Shown here piece after piece: positions 43,477-54,400 of a stretch of 64,000 nucleotides of DNA. The stretch covers positions 38,160,111 through 38,224,110 of the forward strand of contig NC_030854.1 in NCBI RefSeq assembly GCF_000208745.1, in the 5' to 3' direction. Numbering within the stretch: position 1 is the stretch's first letter; the number at the start of each line of letters is the position of its first letter. The stretch comes from Theobroma cacao. Lineage: Eukaryota; Streptophyta; Magnoliopsida; Malvales; Malvaceae. The notes under the pieces are model-generated. The model was not told the DNA's origin. It saw only the letters and a list, made by a program, of their open reading frames with translations, and did no database searches. A program made the position numbers and the translations under genes.

Positions 43477-44449
43477 ATGTTAGCATGTTTGAAAGAGAAG
43501 AGACATGAACATAATTAGACACTTTTCGAAAAAAATGGAGGGGATTTATTAGAGGAGATTATTGCCTTCTGTAATGATAGATCTAATCCTATCCGTCATT
43601 TCTCTGCAAAAGAGCTTCTAAGAGCAATAAACAACTTTGATGCAAGACAGATTTTTGTGCGTAAAGGTCGTATACATTGTACAAAGGTTCTCTAAAGGAC
43701 CGTCCAATTTTTGTGAAGAAGTATTGCTATGGCGATCATCCACGGTTTGATTTTGCATTCAAAGATATTGCCATTGGATCACAAATGAGTGTTCACAAGA
43801 ATGTTTTAAAGGTTTTAGGCCTAGAGACCAAAATACCACCTATAGTATATGAATTTGCTGGCACAGAAATCCTCTCCCCATGTATCTCTGCTACTGATGT
43901 TCAGCCACTATCCTGGAAATGCAGATTGAAAATTGCAATAGGTATAGTAGATGCAGTTGCGTATCTTCACAATGCATTTTCTAGACCAGTTATCCATCGA
44001 GAAATTGATTGCTCAAATATCATATTGGATCAGAACAATGTTCCCAAGCTGTAAGACTTTGGGATATGTTTATCTATCCCTGAAGGGCAATCATATGTAG
44101 AGGATGATTCTAAGGGGACAATATGGTATAATGCACCTGAATATATGTTTCCAGGTTATTTAACAGAGAAAACTGATGTTTATCAGTTCGGTATGCTTCT
44201 AATGGAGCTTTTAATTGGACAGAAGCTAGCTTTCTTATATCAGGCATATAAAGCCAGCAATACAAGGGATCTCTGTGTAATAGTGTCGATAGTAGAATAA
44301 AAAATGAAGGAATTGATCAGGAGCTGTTGCTGGATTTCACAGCAGTTATCCATAGATGTGTCTCTTATGATGAAGAAAAGAGGCCAACAATGATCGAGGT
44401 TGGCAAAGAACTCAGGCGAATTTATCAGTCTTTTCCATCACCTTGTTAG
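43477..44449 (+). pseudogene. ZRK kinase with early stop and further lesions
   Basis: Begins ATG 43477 (MLACLKEKRHEHN), followed at once by an in-frame TAG. Kinase homology resumes at 43677 (YKGSLKDRPIFVKKY, SQMSVHKNVLKVLG). The catalytic loop reads HREIDCSNIILDQ, so HRD is HRE. A TAA at 44052 falls directly before the DFG region. C-terminal homology continues in broken frames to a final TAG at 44449. Not translatable as a whole kinase. Confidence 0.85.
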
Positions 44450-44929
44450 CCTAGTCCCATTTGGCTATACTATTTTTCAATAGCTGAGAAAATCTTGTAA
44501 GCTGTAGTTGTATTTGTGTGCATGGCTTCCTAGACGCTAAAGACTTCGAATGTATTTTACTCTCTGTATTTATTTGATTGGCCACAAATGAATGTCCTAA
44601 ACAATTTATTGTTATCAAATTTGTTTATTAGAGGAATTTGTATCAAATTTGCTTAATAAATTATTAGCACAACAAATAAGGTAAATAGTTGAAAAAAACA
44701 TAATGTTGGGACGAATTGTATTTTCTTAAAATTCTAGATCAATATCGTATTAAATATATTTTAATCTTCTTTCATTGTTCTAGAATTTTCTAGAAGGCTT
44801 CTTTTAATTGTTTAGCTTGCTGGAGTTGAAGGCATAGACATAATAAAATCTGATTGCTTACTATTATAAATTAAAGTTAAAATCAAAGCTCCAAATCAAT
44901 TAGCGTCATTCAATTGTTAAATCTAGAGT

Positions 44930-45210
44930 AGAAGAGTTAAGTAATGACTGAAGAGAGAAGTCAGAACGAAGCTGCCTCTTCATGGAAGTTTTTCAGGTAT
45001 GACGTTGACCATTTCAATCAAAAGCTTTGCACTTCTTCTCATATATGGAGGAACCTTACTGATGCCTGGTATGACTTGTATCTATATCTGCTGCAGCCTG
45101 CAACTTTCCTTTCTCCAATTCTTTCTGCATCCTTGGTTCCACAACTGTATTTTCACTTGAGTTGAGCATTTACAGGTACCCTTTCATGCCCCATAGTCAT
45201 TTTTAGTATT
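44930..45210 (+). promoter_or_regulatory. ZRK leader block (type B) before pseudogene 45484
   Basis: Homologous to the other leaders, with TTGACC at 45005-45010. A run of C (about 45246-45258) follows the block. Confidence 0.6.
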
Positions 45211-45483
45211 TCTGCAGATTAACTCAATCCAATTTAACACTGACACACCCCCCCCCCCGAAAGAAGAAGTCCTCTGTTTCTATTTTGAAGTTGATCTAAT
45301 TCTAGTGTTGGCTTGGACAAGTCTTGTATAGAATACTGCAGATTGAAAGAAAATATTTATTTCCACTGTAATCTGTTGATTTCATCATTTTTATTTCTAT
45401 TTCTTTTACCTTTACATAATACTGTCCATGCTTCTTTACTATCTTATTTTTATAATTAATATAAAGTTCCACTCTTAGGCAAG

Positions 45484-46471
45484 ATGTTTGCATGTCTCAA
45501 AGTGAAGAGACATGAAGATAATCAGACATTTTTCACAAAAAATGGAGGGGCTTTATTAGAGGAGCTTACTGCCTTCTCTAATGGCAGGTCTAATCCCACC
45601 CATCATTTCTCAGCAAAAGAGCTTCTGAGAGCAACTACCAACTATGATACAAGCCAGATTTTTGTGGAAGGTTGGTGGTTATCAATTGTACCAATGCTCT
45701 CTAAAGGACCGTTTAATTTTTGTGAAGAAGTATTACGATCCATGGGTTGATTTTGCAATCAAAGATATTGCCATTGGATCACAGATGAGTGTTCACAAGA
45801 ATGTTTTAAAGGTTCTAGGATGCTGCTTGGAGACCGAAGTACCAACTATAGTGTATGAATTTGCTGGCACAAATATCTCTCTACATGTATCTCTGGTACT
45901 GATGTGCAACTACTGCCGTGGAAACCCAGGTTTAAAATTGCAATAGGTTTAGCAAATGTTCTTGCATATCTTCACGCTGCATTTTCTAGACCAGTTATCC
46001 ATCGAGATATTAAATCCTCAAACATTATACTGGATCAGAACAATGCTCCCAAACTCATTGACTTTCGACTATGTATATCTATTCCTGAAGGGCAATCACC
46101 CCTAGAAGGGGATGTTATAAGGAGAACAGAATGGTTGACTCCACCTGAAAATTGGTCTACAAGTTATTTAACAGAGAAGGCTGATGTTTATCAGTTTGGA
46201 ATGCTTCTAATTGAGTTTTAAGTGGATGGGACACAGCTTGCTATCTATTGGTGCATAATAAATCGGATGGTGATCAAAGGCATTGTGTGGAAAAGCTCAT
46301 TGATGTTGTCATAGTAGAATAAGAAATGAAGTAATTGATCAGGAGCAGCTGCAGGATTTCGCAGCACATCTCCTTAGATGCATCTCTTTGGATGAAGAAA
46401 AGAGGCCAACAATGATTGAGGTTGGCTAAGAACTCAGACGAATTGATCAGTCCTTCCCATCACCTTGTTAG
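45484..46471 (+). pseudogene. ZRK kinase with several frameshifts
   Basis: ATG 45484 (MFACLKVKRHEDNQTFF) shares its first residues with the intact 39496 copy. Frameshifts occur at about 45668 and 45885. A stop at 46219 follows MLLIEF, and further stops lie before the C-terminal RRIDQSFPSPC near 46471. The catalytic loop is intact as HRDIKSSNIILDQ, but DFG is DFR. Clearly inactive as a gene. Confidence 0.85.
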
Positions 46472-46835
46472 CCTAGCCCCATTTGACTATATATATATCA
46501 CTTCTAGTAGCTGAAAAAACTCTTGTAATTAGTTTTAATTGTTTTTAGCATGCATGGCTCTATATAAGCCATCGATTTATGGAACTTGGCCTGCCTGTAA
46601 GATTCTAGTTGCTCTAAGACAGTGAGTAGGTTGCTCCCATGGGGAATGTAAATGCCCTAAACAATTTTTTTTATCAAAAATTATTTTTCGAGAATTCTAT
46701 GTAAGATTGTAGTGAAATATGTTCGATTTTTTTAAGATTCTACAGTACATTTCATACCAAGTTGTATTTTTTTCCTAAAATTCTACATTAATATTTAGAC
46801 CAAATATACATGCATTTTATAGAAAGAAGAATCCA

Positions 46836-46950
46836 CCTTGTATTATAAATTTATAACTTTCCATATATATTTTTGATTTCCTTGTCTCTTCTCCTTGTAT
46901 TATAAATTTATAACTTTCTATATATATTTTTTATTTCCTTGTCTCTTCTC
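46836..46950 (+). repeat. 57-base tandem duplication in the PMEI promoter
   Basis: Two nearly identical units, 46836-46892 and 46893-46950, each containing ttgtattataaatttataac, tatatat and ccttgtctcttctc. Each brings a TATA-like string, so the TATA region of the gene at 47023 is duplicated. The stretch before it (46472-46835) is AT-rich without a gene. Confidence 0.85.
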
Positions 46951-47022
46951 CAGGTGAAGTAGCTATACACAAATCCTCTTTGGCTCTTTGCAGCCTTCTT
47001 TGCAGGCTTCACCGCCCCCAAT

Positions 47023-47574
47023 ATGGCTTCTCCACAATGCTATCGTTTAGTTCTTGCTTTGCTAGCCACCTCCCTCTTCATCAACCCTGCCTGGACTGAC
47101 GAAGCAACTCAAAACCTAATAGACCATATCTGTCGACGAATGGAGGAATATGCATTCTGCGACAACACTTTCAACCAAAACCTGAAAGGTCGTCATGCAG
47201 ATATGGCAGCTGTGACCCTAATAACCATCGAGCAAGCCGTCAGCCATGCGACCAACACCCACAGTTTCATCGCTCGACTCCTCAAGAAGGCGACCGATCC
47301 AGCAGACAAGAAGGCTCTCACAACCTGCCAAGACGCTTACCACCTGGTGATGGGTGGTTTCCAGGAAGCTGCAGCGGCTTTCTTTCTGAAAGATTATGAC
47401 AGCATGTTGTTGTCCGAGAGGCCAACACCTAGAGCACAAGCTGGTTGCACCGCTATCTTTAACACCCCACCCAATCCAGCTAGCCCTGTTGGTGATAGAA
47501 ATAGGCAAATGAGGATCTTAATTGCCATGGCCATTGCTGCTGGAACTGAGCTTACCAGGCCTCTTGATTCATAA
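47023..47574 (+). CDS. PMEI-domain protein, invertase/pectin methylesterase inhibitor-like
   Basis: Intronless, 183 residues. A signal peptide (hydrophobic residues 9-24) predicts secretion. Four cysteines at 37, 46, 102 and 142 have the spacing of the plant invertase/pectin methylesterase inhibitor family, a four-helix bundle with two disulfides. Such proteins bind and inhibit cell-wall or vacuolar invertase, or pectin methylesterase; the sequence does not tell which. The C-terminus carries a helix rich in Ala and Ile (RILIAMAIAAGTEL). Start: only ATG before the signal peptide. It lies just past the ZRK cluster and is unrelated to it. Confidence 0.85.
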   Translation: MASPQCYRLVLALLATSLFINPAWTDEATQNLIDHICRRMEEYAFCDNTFNQNLKGRHADMAAVTLITIEQAVSHATNTHSFIARLLKKATDPADKKALTTCQDAYHLVMGGFQEAAAAFFLKDYDSMLLSERPTPRAQAGCTAIFNTPPNPASPVGDRNRQMRILIAMAIAAGTELTRPLDS

Positions 47575-50500
47575 TCTTAATTCAGCCTTAGTCCACAGAG
47601 AAGAAGAAATGTCTTAATCTAATACAGTAGAAATAACCCATATTTAACCGTTATTACCTGTAAGAGTTTAGAGTCTCTCCTAACTCTCTTAAATTCTCAA
47701 TGTATCGAAAAGTAAATAAATTCATAAACAAAAACATACAATTATATATCTAAATATACATGTTTTCAATACACATAAATTTTGATCTAAAAAACCAAAT
47801 GATGTATGATAAGTACACAAGAGAGTTTAATTTCTAGATCAACTAGAAAATTGCAGTATCAGAAGAAAAATTACACCCCTTCTTCTCCTATTGCAGTATA
47901 AAATGCTATTTGATTCTCTGATCACCTTTCTCAATGATGAATGTCATTGACTTGTGTTCTTAGTCCATCTTAATGGCTAGCTTCATCATGATCTTTTTTA
48001 CAAATTGTAAAAAGTTTGCAAGATGCACCTTCTCACAACAAATTTGACTAATTTTAATTACATTTTTTTCAATAATATTGTTATAAATCATTTTAGTCAA
48101 CTCTTTTTTTGCTTTTTAACAGCACCTCAATAGATTGATTGTAATTATTGAAGTTTCATATACTAACAATAATTACACTTCATTAATTATTTCGTTACGT
48201 ATACGTTAGATTAAAACCCGAATTTATTATTGTGAAAAATTAAATTGTTTTAATTGGTTTCACTTATGATTATGGGAATGACATAAGTTAGGAAAAAAAG
48301 TATCTTAGAGTTTGATGATTACAAAGGAATCTCAGTATTTGAGATCATAATCTCAGTTTCTTCTTTGTCCACTAACCACCCGACCAAATTACTTAACACT
48401 ATAGGGAAAAAGAAAAGGGAGTAGGGACAACTCAGTCATAAATATTTTTTTTTATTTTTATAAATTTTAAAATAAAATATTTAAAAAATGGGTCGAAGAG
48501 AATATTATCGAAGATATTTAAATAACTTAATTTGATCATCTCGAAAAACCATCAAAGATATTGAAAATGTAAGTAATTGCAAGTGCACATTTTATTAATC
48601 TTTTTCTAATTTATTTATTTTTTGTATAAGATCGATTGAACTTCAAATATAAAATATTTTATTTAAACTCTAAATCGATCATCCATGTTTAATCATTAAT
48701 AAAAATTGAAAACATGGACATATTCAATCAATTGATAAAAAAAATTAAGAATATGTATAATCGAAAGTAAAGATTATCTCGATTTAAATTAGGTGTGATT
48801 AATTTAACATAAAAATAGTATCGTTTTTATTAGTTTTTTTTTTGTAGTTCTTTCCTCTTTTCATTTTTTTCCTTATGAAAGAAAATATAAAATTAATAAA
48901 AAATAACCATTTTAAGAAAACAAAAACAAAACTCACAAGGAAAAAATTATAATTAAGAAAGGAGAAAAAGAAAAGCTTTTTGCGTACGGAATTTTATGAT
49001 GAATTAGCTTACAATAACAAAGCATCTATCTGTCTCTCTCTCTCTTCCCATGGTGGCGGAGCTGCCCGGGAATCACGGTCAGCAGTGGCCCCACCATCAT
49101 TGCCCATTGATCTCATGGGGCCCACTTTTCTCACCTGAAAATCACTTCATCACCGTCCAATCCAATCACACCCACAGGCCTCACCATGTTGCTTCGGAGC
49201 ACCAATCGTTTCTACTTTAATTTTTAAAATTTATTTACATGGAAAACTTCCAACTAGTTAAATATTTATTCGTTTTAACAATTAAAAAATTAGCAGATTA
49301 GAGACATAAAATTTTTGTTAGTTATTTATATAATGAAATTTATTCACATTAAACAAATTATTAAGGTAATTACCTAATTTTTTTCCTAAAATAAAAATTC
49401 TATAAATAAATATACATATATTTCCTGTTTTGTCCATTGAATTTTATGTATTAAACTTATTATTAATTTTAATGACCTGATCATTAAAACAACGAATGAT
49501 TTTTTATTAATTACAATTAAATAATTTTATTTTTGGTACTTTTCTTAGGTCAAATATTTGGTAATCCTTCAAAACTTAATTAAATTGAACCTGATTGTGA
49601 TTAATTTGTTTTAAAATAAATGTTTAAAGTCAATAATTAAAATTCAAATAAATTTAATCTTTTATCATTTAATACATCTTAATAATGTCATTCTACCTAT
49701 TAATGAATAGGAAATTTAATAAATGCTTTCGATTACCTTGCATTACTCATTCCCATTAAATAGAATTAGAATATTTTATAATTAGATTCGAGTAGGGTTT
49801 GAGTAATAAAATTATTACTTATTACGATTGTGGATGGTAATTACAGACTAACCACTATTTGCATAAGATTATAAATAATAATTTTTAATATTAAATTTAA
49901 GCTTTATATACTATTTGTTTTGTTTATAAATTACTTATAATTTGTGTCATATTTATTGAAATTCATTAATTATTCTAAGCATGATTTAAACTTTAATTTT
50001 TAATGAGTTAATTTTAATTTAATAATATAATTTTTATTAATAACTATGTAAACATAATTTAAATTTTATTATTATTTAAATTCAAGTTTGATTTTTAGTT
50101 TTTTTGTAAGTATTAATAATCCGATTCAGATACGAGATTTTCATTTTAATCAAATTTAAATAGAATATGAGTAATTAAATTTTGAATTGAATTCAAGTTC
50201 AGATTCAAATATCTCAAAATTAACGAATATCACCCACTAACATTTAATAAAAATGAACACAAATTAAAAGCAATTTTCTTTTCTCAGCTTTACATTTGAA
50301 TGAATAATGTAGTAGCATTTTTTTGGTATAAAAATAATATTTTTAATCATAAAAATTAAAATCCTTTTTCAGTATTTATTAAATAAAATAATGTTAAATA
50401 ATAGTTAATGCTATAGAACCTAGTATTAGAGAAAGTTTTAATCATTTAAATAATAAAAATTTACATAATTGAATACATTAATAATTAAATTAAAAAATAA

Positions 50501-50640
50501 ATAGTAATAGAAGTTTCTATACCTAAAGCTTCACTTCAGTCTAAAAATTTCACCATCATAAAGTTTTTTTTACTGCAATTATAAAAATAATTGTAATTAC
50601 TATTATTGTTGTAATTTTCTTCTTCTTCTTCTTAACTTAT
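47575..50640. other. AT-rich intergenic region upstream of SNF4
   Basis: Three kilobases of A/T-rich DNA without a recognisable gene or element, except for the GC-rich island at 49030-49220. Simple repeats: (TC)n at 49031, TTC repeats at 50626 and aaatat repeats at 50648-50672. The last may be near the SNF4 transcription start. Confidence 0.55.
49050..49220 (+). other. GC-rich island with His-rich 56-codon small ORF
   Basis: An abrupt GC-rich block in AT-rich DNA. An ATG at 49050 opens 56 codons (MVAELPGNHGQQWPHHH at the start) to TAA at 49218. It also holds gtggccccac and tggggcccac, which resemble TCP-factor sites, and a ccaat string. It is either a small secreted-type or unknown peptide gene, or a conserved upstream regulatory block. 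I cannot decide. Confidence 0.3.
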
Positions 50641-51497
50641 TTATTTATAAATATAAATATAAATATAAATATATTTTAAAATTGTTTCTTTATTTTTTTC
50701 TTCCTTCTTTTGCTTTATTGATCGTCAGATTCTTCACTGAGAGGCCACAAAATCTCTTGAAGATCCAACCCAATGCCAACTTCTCTCTAATCTTTCTCTA
50801 TCAAAGTTAGGGTTTTTTTTCCCCCTCTTTCAAGCTCATCCTTTTGAAACTCTTCAAAATTTCCTCTTTCCAAAATTACCCAACCCAAAAACCAACTCTT
50901 TTTTACCTTCCCCAAAGTTTCAATTTTTCAGGGTTTTGGGTTCGATTCAGTGTTAAAATTCTTGCTTTGAAGCTCAGATCAGAGCTTGAATTCTGGGTTT
51001 TTGATTGTTGGTTGGTTTATTTTGTTGGTGGGATTTTGGGGGTTTGTTGATAGCCATTTAATTTGTTGACTTTTGGGGTTGAATTTGTTCATTTCTGGAG
51101 GTTTGGATTGGGTTTTGTGGGTGCCACATGTAGAGGATTATTGAAGCTTGTGTTGGATTTTAGAGGGTTTCTCATTTGGAGATTTTAGGGTTTGGGTTTT
51201 TTATGTAATAATTAGAAAAAGTGATCTTTTGTGGGTATGATTTTGATTTGGTGGCTTTAATGTATAACCATTAAGGGGTCCTCTGCTCTTTGCTGTAGAG
51301 GATCCCTATTGAAGAAAATCCAAATTTTTGTGATGTTAAGTTATCAATCTTGATCAGTTTGGGTGAACTTTAGCAAGTACTTTGCTTAAATTTTAGTGCT
51401 TTCTTGGTGAAGAAAAGAGAAAAAATCAAGTGGGAAATTTGTTGACTTTGAGTTTTGGTGGATTGATAATTTGGTGTTTGTGTAAATTGTGGAGGAG

Positions 51498-54400
51498 ATG
51501 TTCGCTTCTGGTCCAGAAACTGGCCAAGAAAATAGTGGAGTTTCAGGGCCACTTTTGATTCCAATGCGCTTTGTATGGCCTTATGGGGGAAGGAGAGTGT
51601 TTCTCAGTGGCTCCTTTACTAGGTGAGAGACTGGAAAAGATCAAAATTTCGGTTTTTCTATCACTTCCTATACTTATTTGTTACATTTATATTTTAAGGG
51701 TTTCACTAATTTAGGTTGGACACGGCAATTGATTGTGTCATTTTGTACACAGGTGGTCAGAGCATATACCTATGTCTCCAATGGAGGGTTGCCCCACTGT
51801 ATTTCAAGTTATTTGTAGCTTGAGCCCTGGATATCATCAGGTTAATCAGTTTTTTTAATGATCATTATCCGTAGTTCACATTGAAAAAGCCATATTTGGA
51901 ACTGAATTCTTATTGAAAATGTGATAGTGCTCTTTGTTTTGCTAAATAGTTGTGTAGATTTGCAGATAAAATTCATGATCATTTCTGATACTGTTATATA
52001 TGATGCCTCACAATCTGTTAATAATGAATGCTTGATAGGACATATATCTTTGAAGGAGGGGAAGGGATAGTGAACAAATAGGTTATTATTTTAGTTGCTT
52101 GCCAACTAGCTAATAAGTAATAACCAAAGTGCAAGAAGTATGGAAGGTATTGGTCCAGCCTTTTGTATATAGAAGAATTGGACCTGTTGAAGGAACATAT
52201 TTAACTGTGTTCTCCTCTAAAGAGCACATGGGACTAAATCTTTTATTTTCCTTTCCAATTGAGTAATTGTGGAAATGGCACTGATAATCCATTGGAGGTA
52301 AATGCTAAGTACCTTTATGTTCTGTTGATAAGATCCTACTTGAGTTAATAAATCCTACATCCTAGAGATTATGCTGGTAATGGTAAACTAAGCTCATTAA
52401 GTTGTAGCTTCAATAGCTCATGTGCTGCTTTATAATGTCTGTTGAAATTTTGTTATCATACAAATATAACCATTTTGTAATTGTTTTTCTCTTTTGAAGC
52501 ATGTTGTGTTATAAACCCAAGAGTAGAGAATACATGAAGGAAAGCTGCTCATATCATTGCTCATCCATATGTGGTATCATGTGGATGCATGTGTATTCCT
52601 AACTCTGGCATGCACGTCCTTTTGTAACTCTAACACTGATCTTCAGGTTTGATTTCTCTATACTGGCAGTTTAAGTTTTATGTTGATGGAGAATGGCGGC
52701 ATGACGAGCACCAGCCATTTGTAAATGGTAATTACGGTGTAGTAAACACCGTCTTTATAGCTAGGGAACCAGATATGGTTCCTCCAACGTCTAGTCCTGA
52801 GACTCCTGGTAGATCCAACATGGATGTTGATGATGTTTTTATTCGTTCGGTATGCTTCTTATCTTTTTCAGTGTTTACATCAGTCCTTTATTGAGTTGTT
52901 ATAGCAGTCCTTTTTCAAGTCTTGAGGTGCCTGCTTTTTGCAAAGGAATCGGACCTAAAATTATTGTGAGAGTTTTAGATGGATAAACACTTATGTTCAT
53001 TTACGGGGTTAACTTGTAGGAACCAGTTCCAACAATATCAGATACTGATTTAGAGGTCTCTCGTCATCGTATATCTGCTTTCTTGTCAAGACACACTGCA
53101 TATGAGTTGCTTCCAGAGTCAGGCAAGGTTTGAATGCATCACCTTTCTATGCAAGCTGTTTATGTGGTAACTTTTGGGGTAGCTTAAGGCTGGTTCTATC
53201 TGAATGTGTCCATTGCTGCAGGTTATAGCCTTGGATGTTAATATAGCCGTGAAGCAAGCATTCCATATTCTGCATGAACAGGTGAATCTCATTCACAAAC
53301 TCAAAAACATGCAGAAAGGAAAAAATATGCACAGTCACTCCACATAAAGGTCCCATTTCAAGTGTTCCCTGTTTTACATACGTCTGTCTTCCAGAGAGGA
53401 GATAACCTTGTACTGCATGTGCTTTCTTATTTCTCTAATTTCCTCACTTTTCTCTCTCCCCTTTACGTTTTAGCTTTATGCAGCTTATTTGACATAATTC
53501 TTCCTTCCGTAGTTTCTTTGTTATATATCTCTTACTTTTTTAAGATCTTTTACCCATTACAACTGTGTGCAATTTATCTAGGCTTTACCCTTCACCCCGC
53601 TGATTATTAGCTGAGATTTCATTGTTGTTGATTTATGCTACTTTCAGGGAATTCCAGTGGCTCCTCTCTGGGATTCTTGCAAGGGTCAGTTTGTTGGAGT
53701 TCTTAGTGCATTAGACTTTATTCTTATCCTAAGAGAGGTGAGTTTGGAAGAAAATTTTTTCAGTTTTCCCTTCAATTTTAATCTAACCTGTGATTAGTTT
53801 CAAAAAATTTTTATTTGCAACTGGAATAAATTTAGCTACTTTATTAAGGCCAATGTCCTTTTAGAGGCCCAGAGATTTATGAATTAGGGAAATGAATTTT
53901 CATGAAATAGACTGGTGGCTTTTTCTTTCAATGGACTTCTGGCATGAAATTAACCAGGCTTCTCTCTTGTTATGCTGAAATTTGAGGGTGTCCATGATTG
54001 TCAAGAGAGAGAAATAGGAAGTGGTTGAACATACAACTCACTATATGACCCTTATAACTCAGTACGCCCTCTGACCAACCTCTATTTGATAGAGAGATAA
54101 GGGTTTGAGAAACAATTTATGTTGTTCTTCATTATAAAATATTGATGAAATTTTCAATGTTGAGAGATATTTAATCATGATTACAAATTTCTATGAGTAA
54201 AGATTTATTTTGTTTTCCATAGTTAACTGTTTGTTTAAATCACTGTAAAGCAATTGTCAAAGCAGCATATTTTTGTAGGAGTATTTATGAGCCGTTATTT
54301 AATCTTTCTCACACATACTAAAAGTAGAATGTGGCAATGCATGCTTTTTTTTTTTCTTTATTTGCAACAATATTCCTTGGGTAAGTTTAACATTTCTAAC

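Noticed and set aside
45246..45258. Poly-C tract
   Set aside because: Simple homopolymer; possibly a sequencing-prone site, no function inferred.
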